This document shows, one piece after another, positions 1 to 10,092 of a DNA stretch of 64,000 nt. Positions within the stretch are counted from its first letter, which is position 1. Each line of letters opens with the position of its first letter. The stretch spans positions 25,888 through 89,887 of the forward strand of contig CAWEYW010000016.1 in assembly GCA_963813415.1 (NCBI GenBank). Direction: 5' to 3'. The notes below the pieces were generated by a model. The model did not search any database. It had not been told where the DNA came from and was given only the letters and a program-made list of their open reading frames with translations. The DNA comes from CAIWHR01 sp963813415 (GTDB lineage: Bacteria > Pseudomonadota > Gammaproteobacteria > Burkholderiales > Casimicrobiaceae). The translations under genes and the position numbers were made by a program.

Positions 1-6
1 AAACAT
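1..6 (-). CDS. hflX: Possible start of hflX, cut by the window edge
   Basis: Only two codons are visible, Met-Phe, reading leftward out of the window. HflX, a ribosome-associated GTPase, is normally encoded directly downstream of hfq, and the E. coli protein begins Met-Phe. The position, 78 bases after the hfq stop, fits. No clear ribosome binding site precedes the ATG, so the start is a guess from gene order rather than from sequence content. Confidence 0.3.
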
Positions 7-84
7 GAGGATGCTGCGCCGTTGTGGCGTTCCGGTGGAGGGCACCGGCCAGCCACAGCACGGTGCAGGGAGGGGGACGGCGGA

Positions 85-333
85 TCAACCGTCGGTGTCG
101 GCGTTCGGCGCGTGGTGCGGCATGGCCACAGCGCGAGCGGGCACGACAGTCGAGATGGCGTGCTTGTAGACCATCTGGGTCACGGTGTTCTTGAGCAGCA
201 CGACGTACTGGTCGAACGATTCGATCTGCCCCTGCAGCTTGATGCCGTTGACGAGGTAGATCGACACCTGCACGTGTTCCTTGCGCAGGGTGTTCAGAAA
301 CGGGTCTTGTAGCATTTGCCCTTTATTGCTCAT
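85..333 (-). CDS. hfq: RNA chaperone Hfq
   Basis: Hfq is an Sm-like protein that forms a hexameric ring and pairs small RNAs with mRNAs in the cytoplasm. The 82-residue product begins MSNKGQMLQDPFLN and contains the Sm1 segment with the Gln and Phe residues of the proximal RNA site (GIKLQGQIESFDQ) and the Sm2 motif YKHAIS. The ATG is preceded by GGAG at seven bases, which decides this start over the longer open frame that runs upstream into der. The short tail after the Sm fold, rich in Pro, His and Asp, is typical of betaproteobacteria. It lies 97 bases after der on the same strand and may share its transcript. Confidence 0.97.
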   Translation of the reverse strand: MSNKGQMLQDPFLNTLRKEHVQVSIYLVNGIKLQGQIESFDQYVVLLKNTVTQMVYKHAISTVVPARAVAMPHHAPNADTDG

Positions 334-430
334 CGCTTGCTCCGCTGTTGTTTTTGAAGGCGCCCTTGCGGTTTCTCCACGCCAAGCGACGGTCAGCCCG
401 CCTTCCGGGACCCCTGGTGACCGGTGTTCG

Positions 431-1789
431 CTATCGGCTCTGGCGGCGTGCGGCGGGTGCAGTGGCATACGGATTGTGGCTTGTCTTGAATTGTATCCTA
501 AGGGGGGTTCCACGAAGTTGGAACGCGTCGGCGAAGAAATGTTCCAGATACCGCCGGTAGGACTCCGGGATATGCGTCAACGCACTGCCATGGATGATGA
601 TCAGCGGCGGGTTCTGGCCGCCCTGGTGGGCATAGCGCAGTTTCGGCCGGCCCATCCCGGCCCGGGGCGGCTGCTGTCGCTCCACCGCCTGGATGAGCGC
701 GCGTGTCAGGCGCGGGGTAGGCAGCTTGGCCATGGCGGCTGCGTAGGCGGCATCGACCGAGCGCATCAGGGCGGGAATGCCCCGGTTCTCGCGCGCGGAG
801 ATGAAGTGCTGCTCGGCGAAGGCCAGGAACCCCATCTTGCGGTCGAGCTCGCGCTTCAGCTCGTCGCGCGCCTCCGGCGGGACCGCGTCCCACTTGTTGA
901 TGCCGATCACGAGCGCACGTCCGGCCTCGAGGATGAAGCCCGCGAGATGCGCATCCTGCTCGGTGATCTCCTGGGCCGCGTCGAGCAGCAGGATGACCAC
1001 GTTCGCGTCCTCGATGGCCTGCAGCGTCTTGATGACGGAGAACTTCTCCACGGCTTCGAGCACCTTGCCGCGCCGGCGCACGCCGGCGGTATCGATCAGC
1101 GTGTACGGGCGTCCGTCGCGCTCGAAGTCGAGATAGATCGAGTCCCGCGTGGTGCCTGGCTGGTCGAACGCAATGACGCGTTCCTCGCCGAGGAGTGTGT
1201 TGACCAGCGTGGACTTGCCCACGTTCGGCCGGCCGATCACCGCGACCTTGATGCGCTTGCCCGCGCCTTCGGCCGGCTCTTCCTGGGCGGCCGTCTCCGG
1301 CACGCGCGCCAGCGCTTCGTCGATGAGGCCCGGCACGTTCTCGCCGTGCGCGGAGGAAATCGCGATCGGCTCGCCGATACCGAGCTCGTGAAACTCTGCA
1401 ACGGCGCGCTCGGACGGCATTCCTTCGGCCTTGTTGACGGCGAGCACGACCGGCCGCCCCGAGCGGCGAAGCAGGTCCGCGATGTTGCGATCCTGTGGCG
1501 TCAGACCACCACGCGCATCGACCAGGAAGATCACGACGTCGGCTTCGGCGATGGCTTGCCGCGTCTGCTTGGCCATCTCGTGCAGGATGCCGTCCTTGGC
1601 GACCGGCTCGAAGCCTCCCGTGTCGACCACGAGGTAGCGCCGGTCGCCGGATCGCGCCTGGCCGTAATGGCGGTCGCGTGTCAGGCCCGGAAAATCCGCG
1701 ACCAGCGCCGCCCGGCTCCGCGTCAGGCGGTTGAAGAGCGTGGATTTGCCGACATTGGGTCGGCCGACGAGGACAACGGTGGGAAGCAT
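431..1789 (-). CDS. der: Ribosome biogenesis GTPase Der (EngA)
   Basis: Der is a tandem-domain GTPase needed for 50S subunit assembly. The 452 residues show two complete G domains. The first P-loop GRPNVGKST is at 9-17, with DTGGF near 56-60 and a G4 motif that reads NKAEG (119-123) rather than NKxD. The second P-loop GRPNVGKST is at 186-194, with DTAGV and a canonical NKWD at 298-301. A C-terminal KH-like domain follows. The length matches the family. The start is 62 bases after bamB on the same strand, so it is probably the penultimate gene of the ndk-to-hfq operon. Glu in place of Asp in the first G4 is my reading of the sequence; I believe it is seen in related betaproteobacteria. Confidence 0.97.
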   Translation of the reverse strand: MLPTVVLVGRPNVGKSTLFNRLTRSRAALVADFPGLTRDRHYGQARSGDRRYLVVDTGGFEPVAKDGILHEMAKQTRQAIAEADVVIFLVDARGGLTPQDRNIADLLRRSGRPVVLAVNKAEGMPSERAVAEFHELGIGEPIAISSAHGENVPGLIDEALARVPETAAQEEPAEGAGKRIKVAVIGRPNVGKSTLVNTLLGEERVIAFDQPGTTRDSIYLDFERDGRPYTLIDTAGVRRRGKVLEAVEKFSVIKTLQAIEDANVVILLLDAAQEITEQDAHLAGFILEAGRALVIGINKWDAVPPEARDELKRELDRKMGFLAFAEQHFISARENRGIPALMRSVDAAYAAAMAKLPTPRLTRALIQAVERQQPPRAGMGRPKLRYAHQGGQNPPLIIIHGSALTHIPESYRRYLEHFFADAFQLRGTPLRIQFKTSHNPYATAPAARRQSR

Positions 1790-1851
1790 GCGGGGTCAGT
1801 GGCGTCGCTCAGGCGCATTCCTGTCTCGTGCACGTCCGGTCCGGGCCGCGA

Positions 1852-3105
1852 TCAGGGAGCGCTGACCGCGTAAACCGTGCCGCCTTCGCTCTGCCACACG
1901 ATGGCATCGCCGCTGCGCACCGGCTGCGCCGTGGCCGGTGTGCCGTCGGTGGCGAGGCGCCCGACCAGCGTGCCTTCGTTGCGGTCGAGCAGGTGCAGGT
2001 AACCCTCGGCATCGACCACGCCAAGGAAATCGCCGACGATTTGCGGACCACCGGGATAGCGCTTGGCCAGCCGGTCCTGCTTCCACACGGAAGCGCCCGT
2101 CGACTTGTCGAGGGCATGCACGCTGCCGCGGTCGTCGGCGATGTAGTAATTCCGGTTGTCACTCGCGATGCCGGTCAGACTGGAAATGTCGCGCGACCAT
2201 TCCAGCACCCCCCGCACCACATCGAAGCACGCAATGCGGCCCTGGTACGCAACGGCGCAGGCGCGCCGCTCGTCGACGGCGGGAAGACTCGTGATGTCGG
2301 CGATGCGCTCGAGCTCCGTCGCCCCTTTGGGTGTCGCCACGCTGCTCTCCCAGCCGACGGCACCCGTCGCGAGGTCGAGCGCCACGAGGCGTCCGCCGGC
2401 CGAGCCGGTGAAAAGTCCGCCCCGGCTCAACACGCCGCCGGCCGTGTTGCGAATCGTGAGCGGCGGGTTCACGCGCTGGTGCACCCACTTGGTCTTGCCG
2501 TCGGCGGCGGTGAGACCATGCACGCGCCCATCCCCGGTCCACACGGCGACGACGCCTTCACCGATGGCCGGCGGCGCCATCACCTCGCTGCTCACCCGCG
2601 CCTGCCACAGCGGACTGCCGGTCGCGCTGAATGCGAGCACCTCCCCCTTGTCGGTGCCGACGACGACCAGATCGGCGTCCGCGCCGACACCAGCCGACAG
2701 ACGCTTGCCGGCGTTGATCCGCCAGGCGCTGCGCCCGGTGTGCGCATCGAACCGCGCGATCGTGCCGTCCGTGGCCGCGACGTAGACGGCGTCGCCTACA
2801 ACGGCGGGAGCGAGCCCCGGCGCGGCCTTGCCGACCGACGCCTGCCACAGCGCGCGCGCGGTGGCCGATCCCTGGAGCTCGGGCAGCGGCCCCGGCTTCC
2901 TGGAGCCGCCGCCGAACCAGCCGAACGACGGCATCGAGACGGACGGAAATATGGAATTGATGGTGCCGCAGCCGGCAAGCAGGGTGCTCGCCGCCAGCGC
3001 GATCACCCATGGGACTGAGCGGGAAGCGCAGCCGCGGGCGAGCCGGGCGGCGATACCGGGGAGGGAAGGAAGGACGCGGGTGGGCGCCGTCACGCGAGGG
3101 ATCAT
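1852..3105 (-). CDS. bamB: Outer membrane assembly lipoprotein BamB
   Basis: BamB is the beta-propeller lipoprotein of the BAM complex that inserts outer-membrane proteins. The 417-residue product has a basic N-terminus, a hydrophobic stretch and a lipobox LLAGC with the acylated Cys at 46. Repeated PQQ-like blades follow, for example DAHTGRSAWR, LDLATGAVGWE and LDKSTGASVW. The N-terminal region before the hydrophobic stretch is about 30 residues, longer than usual, so a later start is possible. However, the ATG overlaps the upstream TGA in an ATGA, which supports translational coupling to the yfgM-like gene. Confidence 0.95.
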   Translation of the reverse strand: MIPRVTAPTRVLPSLPGIAARLARGCASRSVPWVIALAASTLLAGCGTINSIFPSVSMPSFGWFGGGSRKPGPLPELQGSATARALWQASVGKAAPGLAPAVVGDAVYVAATDGTIARFDAHTGRSAWRINAGKRLSAGVGADADLVVVGTDKGEVLAFSATGSPLWQARVSSEVMAPPAIGEGVVAVWTGDGRVHGLTAADGKTKWVHQRVNPPLTIRNTAGGVLSRGGLFTGSAGGRLVALDLATGAVGWESSVATPKGATELERIADITSLPAVDERRACAVAYQGRIACFDVVRGVLEWSRDISSLTGIASDNRNYYIADDRGSVHALDKSTGASVWKQDRLAKRYPGGPQIVGDFLGVVDAEGYLHLLDRNEGTLVGRLATDGTPATAQPVRSGDAIVWQSEGGTVYAVSAP

Positions 3106-3866
3106 TTGGCGGGTGCAGGACTGGAGGGAGCAGCAGGGGCGGCGGAGGCGGCGGGCGGTGCACTGGCATCGCTGGCCGGCGCGGCAGCAGGGATCGTGAT
3201 GTCGTTCGTGGGCGCTGCGGCGGCGATCGGCGCCGTCGGTCCGCCCAGGGCGTCCAGCTTTACCTGGACGTAGCTGCGGTACGGCGATTTCGCGTCGAGC
3301 TTCGCCACCGCAAGCTGATAGGCGGCGCGCGCTTCTGCCTTGCGGCCGGCGGCGTCGAGCACATCGCCGCGCAGGTCGGCATACAGGCCGTCGAAGGTCG
3401 CGTCGTGCTTCGCGTCGAGCGTGCGCAGCGCGTCATCGTATTGCTTGGCATCGAGCTGCACTTCGGCGAGGCGGTAGCGGGCGATCTGGCGCGCTTCGTC
3501 CTCGCCGTGATCCACGACCCACTGCAACTGCGCGGCCGCTCCGGTCTTGTCTCCCTTGTCGAACAGCATGCGTGCGAGCAGCATCGCGCCACTCGAAGCG
3601 TAGGTCGTGCTGCCGTAGCGGTCGGTGAGCTGCGTGACGGCGTCGCGGGTCTTGTTGAGATCGTTGCCGCGCACGCCAATCATGGCGGCGGAATACAGCG
3701 TGGATGCCTGCTGCGCCTGGTGCTGCTTCCACCAGCGCCAGCCCTGCACACCGACCACCGCGAGGCTCACCGCGACCACGACGATGGTCACGATGTTGCC
3801 CCATCGCCGCCACCACGCCTTCAGCTCCTCGAGCTGATCCTGCTCTTCCAGATCGTAGACGGCCAT
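3102..3866 (-). CDS. YfgM-like tetratricopeptide membrane protein
   Basis: This family (TPR_21, ancillary SecYEG translocon subunit YfgM) is anchored by one N-terminal transmembrane helix with its TPR domain in the periplasm. The 254-residue product has a short cytoplasmic N-terminus rich in Glu (DLEEQDQLEELKAWW), a single membrane helix around residues 24-42, and helical repeats to about residue 205. The tail is low-complexity Ala/Pro. It sits between hisS and bamB, the order seen in E. coli and betaproteobacteria. Gaps are 20 bases from hisS and a 4-base overlap with bamB. Confidence 0.9.
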   Translation of the reverse strand: MAVYDLEEQDQLEELKAWWRRWGNIVTIVVVAVSLAVVGVQGWRWWKQHQAQQASTLYSAAMIGVRGNDLNKTRDAVTQLTDRYGSTTYASSGAMLLARMLFDKGDKTGAAAQLQWVVDHGEDEARQIARYRLAEVQLDAKQYDDALRTLDAKHDATFDGLYADLRGDVLDAAGRKAEARAAYQLAVAKLDAKSPYRSYVQVKLDALGGPTAPIAAAAPTNDITIPAAAPASDASAPPAASAAPAAPSSPAPAK

Positions 3867-3886
3867 GCTCTTTCCCTGTGCTCCGG

Positions 3887-5199
3887 TTAATGCGACTGAA
3901 GTCGCGCGACGAGCTCGCCGCGTGCGACCTGGACCTGCGGCTCGGCGGAGCGCAGCGGTTTCAACGTCACCACGTCGCGCGCGGCTTCGTCATCGCCGAT
4001 GATGACGGCATAGGCCGCCGCGGACGCATCGGCGCGCTTCATTTGCGACTTGAGGCTGCCGCCACCGGCATTGACGACGACTTCCAGTCCGGCATCGCGC
4101 AGCATCTCGGCCACGCGTTTCGCCATGGTCTGCGCCTCGAGGCCGGCGTGCACGACGTACGCCACCGGCCCCGCCGTCGACGCGGCGCCCAGCTCCTGCA
4201 GCAGCAGGACCAGGCGCTCGACACCCATGGCGAAGCCGCATGCCGGCGTCGGCCGGCCACCGAGCTGCTCGAACAGCCCGTCGTAGCGGCCGCCCGCGGC
4301 AACGGTGCCCTGCGCGCCGAGGCGCGTCGTGATCCACTCGAATACGGTGCGGTTGTAATAGTCGAGCCCACGCACGAGGCGAGGATTGATGTCGAACGCG
4401 ATGCCCTCTGCCGCGAGCCCGAGCTGCAGGCCGTCGAAATGCGCACGCGACGCATCGCCGAGGTGATCGAGCAGGCGCGGCGCCCCGGCGATCATCTCCT
4501 GCATCGCAGGATTCTTGCTGTCGAGAATGCGCAGTGGGTTAGCGTGCAGCCGCCGCTGCGCGTCCTCGTCGAGCAGCGCGGCGTGGCGCTCGAAGTAGGC
4601 GATGAGCCCTGCGCGGTGCGCCCGCCGCTCGTCCGCATCGCCGATGGAATTGATCTCGAGGCGCACGCAGTCGCGCAGGCCGAGCCGCCGGAAGAGTCGC
4701 GCGAGCATGACGATGAGCTCGACGTCGATGTCCGGCCCCGCGAAGCCGAGCGCTTCGGCATCGAACTGGTGGAACTGCCGGTACCGGCCCTTCTGCGGAC
4801 GCTCGTGGCGGAACATCGGTCCCATCAGCCACACCCGCTGCGGGCGTTCGTACGTGAGATTGTGCTCGATCGCCGCGCGCACGATGCCGGCGGTGGCCTC
4901 GGGGCGCAACGTCAGGCTCTCGCCGTTCAGCCGGTCCTCGAAGGTGTACATCTCCTTCTCGACCACGTCGGTCATCTCGCCGATGCTGCGCACGAAGAGT
5001 GGCGTCGGCTCGACCAGCGGCACGCGCATGTTGCGATAGCCGTACTGCCGGAACACCTCGCGCACCGCGGTCTCGAGCCACTCCCAGATCGCGGCCTCGT
5101 CCGGCAGCACGTCGTTCATTCCGCGCACGGCCTGCAGCTTGCCACTGCCGGTGGCGTGCGGCGCGGCTGCGACGATCTCCACCGCCGGCCGGACGACGC

Positions 5200-5203
<4 letters not shown>
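3887..5203 (-). CDS. hisS: Histidyl-tRNA synthetase
   Basis: HisRS is a class II aminoacyl-tRNA synthetase that charges tRNA-His. The 438 residues contain the HisRS signature at the N-terminus (LQAVRGMNDVLP), motif 2 with FRHERPQKGRYRQFHQ, the histidine-binding signatures GLDYYNRTVFEW and AAGGRYDGL, and a C-terminal anticodon-binding domain (about 335 onward). The chosen GTG start overlaps the ispG stop in GTGA. It is one of several such couplings in this operon and gives the usual length. A longer open frame continues upstream antisense-like through ispG and is not real. Confidence 0.96.
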
Positions 5204-6483
<1,280 letters not shown>

Positions 6484-6488
6484 GAGGG

Positions 6489-7376
6489 CTATTGGAGCGT
6501 GACTCGCGCCACGTTCTGGCGCGTGTAAGGAGCGAGATCGACGGGACGGCCACGGTAAGTCACCGCCACTTCGGACGCGTTGCCAATGACCACGTCGAAG
6601 GGCGGCGTTCCCACCACGGCCTGCGTCTGACCGCCCGCCATGGTCTGCGAGAGGACGACGCGTCCGGTGCTGTCCTTGATCTCCACCCATGACGGACTGC
6701 GCAACGCGATGGACAGTGGTGCGATGGCCGCTGCATCCGTGCCGGCGCCCGTCGGAGCCGCAGCGTCCGTCGTCGGGGACGCGACCGGGCCTGGTTCGGG
6801 CGCGGACGTTCCCGGCGCCACGGGGTTGGGCAGTGCAACGGTGCCCTCGGTGACCTGCGGAGGCACGGGGGCGCTAGGCGCGGACGAGGCGGACGGCGCG
6901 GCGGGACCCGTGTTCCCGGTGCCGCGCGCGTCGCCGCGCAAGTATTGGTAGACGATGCCGCCTGCGACCAGCACGAGGATCACCGCGGGAACGGCCCAGC
7001 GCAGCCAGCCCGGACGCCCATTCGCGTTCGAAGGAAGCTCGCCCATGGTGATGGCGGTCGCGTGCAGCGGTGGCGCTTCCAGGCCACCTTCCGTTGGCGC
7101 CCCCGTCAGCGCCTCGACGATCATGTCAGGATCGAGATGCAGGAGGCGCGCATAGTTGCGCGTGAAGCCACGCACGAACGTGCGACCCGGCAGCAGCGAG
7201 AAGTCGCCGTCCTCGAGCGCCCGGACCTGCCGCGGTGCCAGCTTGAGCTGCTGCGACACGGCCTCGATGGACAGTCCGGCCGCCTCGCGCGCGTCGCGCA
7301 GCATGGCGCCTGCATGACCGAGGCCGCTGCCCGGAGCGGGCTGCAGCGCGTCGGCGTGCGGTTCCACCGGCGTCAC
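6489..7376 (-). CDS. rodZ: Cytoskeletal shape protein RodZ (HTH plus single membrane helix)
   Basis: RodZ links MreB filaments to the cell-wall elongation machinery. The 295 residues show an N-terminal helix-turn-helix domain (about 25-85, LRDAREAAGLSIEAVSQQLK), a linker, one transmembrane helix near 118-140 (WAVPAVILVLVAGGIVY), a Pro/Ala-rich periplasmic linker, and a C-terminal DUF4115 beta domain with SWVEIKDSTGRVVL. The GTG start overlaps the pilF stop in GTGA and is preceded by a G-rich stretch. Its position between pilF and ispG is the conserved betaproteobacterial order. Confidence 0.93.
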   Translation of the reverse strand: MTPVEPHADALQPAPGSGLGHAGAMLRDAREAAGLSIEAVSQQLKLAPRQVRALEDGDFSLLPGRTFVRGFTRNYARLLHLDPDMIVEALTGAPTEGGLEAPPLHATAITMGELPSNANGRPGWLRWAVPAVILVLVAGGIVYQYLRGDARGTGNTGPAAPSASSAPSAPVPPQVTEGTVALPNPVAPGTSAPEPGPVASPTTDAAAPTGAGTDAAAIAPLSIALRSPSWVEIKDSTGRVVLSQTMAGGQTQAVVGTPPFDVVIGNASEVAVTYRGRPVDLAPYTRQNVARVTLQ

Positions 7377-8188
7377 TCGCAGGCCCCCGTGTTGATGGCG
7401 CGCGCTTCGGCGGAATCGGGGTACCGGTTGCGCAGCTGCGAGACGTACGACAGCTCCGATTGCCGGTCGCCCAGCTTGCGCTCGATGCACATCCCGAGAT
7501 AGAGCGTCTCGGGCGGCGGATTGGCCCGCGCCAGCGCACCCTTCATCCAGTCGCGCGCCTCCTGGTAATGCGCGCCCTTGTAGGCGAGCAAGGCCAGGCC
7601 GTACGACGCATTGCCGTCGCCGGGGACCGCGGCCAGCGCGCGACGAAAGTAAGCTTCGGCAGCCTTGACGTCGCCCAGCGACGAGGCGCACCGGCCCGCG
7701 TTGACCAGCGCAATCTCCGGCGTGCGATACAGGGGATTGCGCAGCGCCGCCTCGAATTCCGCCAGTGATTCGCGCACCTTGCCGTGGGTGCACAGGTACC
7801 AGCCCCAGTTATGGTGGATTTCGGAGTCCTGAGGCGCGAGGGCGATCGCCCGCTGGAAGCTGTCTTCGGCTTTCGCGGTTTCGCCCAGCATGGCGTAAAC
7901 GAGGCCGTAGAGGTTGAAGGCGCGGCCGTTGGTGGGATCGAGACGCACGGCTTCGGCGAGCTCCTCGAGCGCCACGCTCATCTGGCCACGCTCGTAGTAG
8001 CCCGCAGCAAGCTCCGTGCGCAGCTGCGAGCGCTGCTGGGGTGTCGCTTCGGGAGCGCGTGGGGCGGGCGGCGGATCGGGTTGGCGGACCGTCTGCGGCG
8101 CGCTTGCCTGGCCGCCGTCGCGGCTCGCGCACGCGGCGACGAGCAGTATGGTCATCACCAGCACCAGCGCCAGGCGCGTCCTGCTCAT
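7373..8188 (-). CDS. pilF: Type IV pilus biogenesis lipoprotein PilF/PilW
   Basis: PilF (PilW) is an outer-membrane lipoprotein with six TPR repeats that helps the PilQ secretin assemble and multimerise. The 271-residue product has a signal peptide ending in the lipobox LVAAC (Cys20), a short Pro-rich linker and consecutive TPRs (for example YYERGQMSVALEELAEAV and YGLVYAMLGETAKAEDSF). The ATG overlaps the rlmN stop in ATGA, and the stop overlaps the rodZ GTG, so three genes are translationally chained here. Confidence 0.93.
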   Translation of the reverse strand: MSRTRLALVLVMTILLVAACASRDGGQASAPQTVRQPDPPPAPRAPEATPQQRSQLRTELAAGYYERGQMSVALEELAEAVRLDPTNGRAFNLYGLVYAMLGETAKAEDSFQRAIALAPQDSEIHHNWGWYLCTHGKVRESLAEFEAALRNPLYRTPEIALVNAGRCASSLGDVKAAEAYFRRALAAVPGDGNASYGLALLAYKGAHYQEARDWMKGALARANPPPETLYLGMCIERKLGDRQSELSYVSQLRNRYPDSAEARAINTGACE

Positions 8189-9336
8189 CGGGAGCTCCGT
8201 GCAGCAGACGGCGGTGCTTCAGTAAACAGCGCTGTGGACGCGGTCTGGATCGGGACGACGCGGCGCCGCGTCCGGCGGTCCATCACCTGTCCCGCGAGCT
8301 GCCCGCAGGCGGCGGCGATATCGTCGCCGCGCGTCTTGCGCACCGTGGTCACCAGGCCGGCATCCATGAGGGTCCTCTGGAAGGAGAGAATGCGTGCCCG
8401 CGGGCTGGTGCGAAACTCGGAGCCCGGGAAGGGATTGAACGGGATCAGGTTCAGCTTGCATGACACGTCGCGCACCAGGTCCACGAGCTCGCGCGCATGC
8501 TCGGGCCGGTCGTTCACGCCATCGAGCATGACGTACTCGAACGTGACGAAATCGCGTGGCGCGCGCTCGAGATACCGAACGCATGCAGCCAGCAGCACGG
8601 ATAGCGGGTACTTGCGATTGATCGGCACCAGCTGGTCGCGCAGCGCGTCATTGGGGGCGTGCAGGCTTACTGCCAGTGCGACCGGGCAGGCGTCGCGCAG
8701 GCGATCGAGTTGCGGCACGAGGCCGGACGTCGACAGCGTGACCCGCCGGCGCGACAGGCCGTAGGCGTGATCGTCGAGGAACAGGCGCAGGGCGGCGACG
8801 ACGTTGTCGAAGTTCGCCAGCGGCTCGCCCATGCCCATCATCACCACGTTCGTGATCGGGGCGCGGCCGTGCTCCACCCAGGGCGCGGTCACGCCATCGG
8901 CGATCAGCGCGCGATTCGCGTGCCACAGCTGGCCGGCGATTTCGGCCACGGTGAGATTGCGGTTGAAACCCTGCTTGCCCGTCGAGCAGAAGGCGCATTC
9001 CAGCGCGCAACCCGCCTGGGACGAAATGCACAGCGTGCCGCGGTCATCCTCGGGAATGTAGACCGTCTCGACGGCGTTCCCGTTGCCGACGTCGAGCAGC
9101 CACTTGCGGGTGCCGTCCGCAGCGGTGGTGTCGCGCATGACGCTGGGGCCGCGCACGAAGGCGCGCTCGGCGAGGCGGGCGCGTACCGGCTTCGCGAGGT
9201 CGGTCATCGCACCGATGTCGTCGACCAGCCGCTGGTGCAGCCAGTGGCTCACCTGCCGGGCGCGAAAGGGCTTCTCGCCAAGCTCGGCGAACAGGAGTTC
9301 GAGACCGCTGAGATCGAGATCGAGCAGATTGATCAC
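8185..9336 (-). CDS. rlmN: Dual-specificity RNA methyltransferase RlmN
   Basis: RlmN is a radical-SAM enzyme that adds a methyl to C2 of A2503 in 23S rRNA and A37 in some tRNAs. The 383 residues contain the radical-SAM CxxxCxxC motif as Cys110, Cys114 and Cys117 (CALECAFC). The conserved GMGEPLANFDNV and a C-terminal Cys in the segment RKTRGDDIAAACGQL provide the methyl-carrying cysteine. Length is normal. It lies 68 bases after ndk and overlaps pilF by four bases. Confidence 0.96.
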   Translation of the reverse strand: MINLLDLDLSGLELLFAELGEKPFRARQVSHWLHQRLVDDIGAMTDLAKPVRARLAERAFVRGPSVMRDTTAADGTRKWLLDVGNGNAVETVYIPEDDRGTLCISSQAGCALECAFCSTGKQGFNRNLTVAEIAGQLWHANRALIADGVTAPWVEHGRAPITNVVMMGMGEPLANFDNVVAALRLFLDDHAYGLSRRRVTLSTSGLVPQLDRLRDACPVALAVSLHAPNDALRDQLVPINRKYPLSVLLAACVRYLERAPRDFVTFEYVMLDGVNDRPEHARELVDLVRDVSCKLNLIPFNPFPGSEFRTSPRARILSFQRTLMDAGLVTTVRKTRGDDIAAACGQLAGQVMDRRTRRRVVPIQTASTALFTEAPPSAARSSR

Positions 9337-9356
9337 GGCATTCGCGCTGGGTTGAA

Positions 9357-9387
9357 CGCCCGCCGCGCCGCGGGCTGCGCGGGCGGG
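9357..9387 (-). terminator. GC-rich hairpin between ndk and rlmN
   Basis: A strong, slightly imperfect GC stem (CCCGCC-GCGC paired with GCGC-GGGCGGG) occupies the short gap after ndk. There is no run of T after it, so it may only slow or partly stop transcription, or stabilise the ndk mRNA 3' end. It is the only sizeable gap inside this operon. Confidence 0.35.
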
Positions 9388-9404
9388 TGTGATGCTAAGC
9401 AGGC

Positions 9405-9830
9405 TCAGCGGCTGTAGACCGCGAGCGCCGGGAAGAAGTAGGCGATTTCCTGGCGCGCCGTCTCGGGACTGTCGGAGCCATGGACCGCATTGGCATCGAT
9501 GGATTCCGCGAAGTCGGCGCGGATCGTGCCGGGCGCGGCCTTCCGGGGATCCGTGGCGCCCATCAGTTCCCGGTTTTTCGCGATGGCATCGTCGCCCTCG
9601 AGCACCTGCACCATCACGGGGCCGGAGATCATGAACTTGACCAGGTCGCGGAAGAACGGCCGCTCGCGGTGGACCGCATAGAAACCCTCGGCCTCGGCCA
9701 CGGAAAGATGGCGCATCTGGGCGGCCACGATGCGCAGGCCGGCCTCCTCGAAGCGCGAATAGATCTTGCCGATGACGTTCTTGGCTACCGCATCGGGTTT
9801 GATGATCGAAAGTGTGCGTTCGGACGCCAT
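9405..9830 (-). CDS. ndk: Nucleoside diphosphate kinase
   Basis: Ndk equilibrates nucleoside tri- and diphosphates through a phosphohistidine. The 141-residue product begins MASERTLSIIKPDAV and holds the catalytic His117 in the segment DANAVHGSDS. The length matches the bacterial family. GGAG seven bases before the ATG fixes the start. The frame stays open upstream, but that extension does not resemble the family. It is the first gene of the leftward housekeeping operon, with an extended -10 promoter upstream. Confidence 0.97.
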   Translation of the reverse strand: MASERTLSIIKPDAVAKNVIGKIYSRFEEAGLRIVAAQMRHLSVAEAEGFYAVHRERPFFRDLVKFMISGPVMVQVLEGDDAIAKNRELMGATDPRKAAPGTIRADFAESIDANAVHGSDSPETARQEIAYFFPALAVYSR

Positions 9831-9868
9831 GCCTTCACTCCAGCGTTGTTTGTGCAAATTAACTCGTG

Positions 9869-9877
9869 ATTCTACCA
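9869..9877 (-). promoter_or_regulatory. Extended -10 promoter candidate for ndk operon
   Basis: On the minus strand the bases read TGGTAGAAT, which is an extended -10 (TGn) followed by TAGAAT, 38 bases before the ndk ATG. No convincing -35 is visible 17 bases further up, as expected for an extended -10 promoter. The same TAGAAT box precedes two other genes in this window. Confidence 0.45.
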
Positions 9878-10052
9878 TGCGGCGATGCCGCACGCCGCGA
9901 CGCCACCCCTCGCCGGATGCGTGCGCACCGGGGGTCACAGGAGGCTGCGCCGGCAGATCGCGGCGGCGCCGGGCGCCAGGAACTGCCGAGTCGAAGCCTG
10001 CGCCAGCGGCGTGCGGGGCGCAGCGCGCCCCGATTGCGCACCGCACCCGTGG

Positions 10053-10078
10053 AGAAGGGCGCCCGCGGGCACCCTTCT
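10053..10078 (-). terminator. Perfect palindromic hairpin after the TRAP operon
   Basis: AGAAGGG pairs with CCCTTCT around a central GCCCGCGGGC palindrome, forming an almost fully paired 26-base stem. It begins 15 bases after the dctM stop codon on the minus strand. No T tract follows. It is a good candidate for ending the dctPQM transcript or protecting its 3' end. Confidence 0.5.
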
Positions 10079-10092
10079 GGCGTGCGGCCGCG

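Noticed and set aside
281..1873. A 530-codon plus-strand frame
   Set aside because: It lies opposite der, which has two full GTPase domains.
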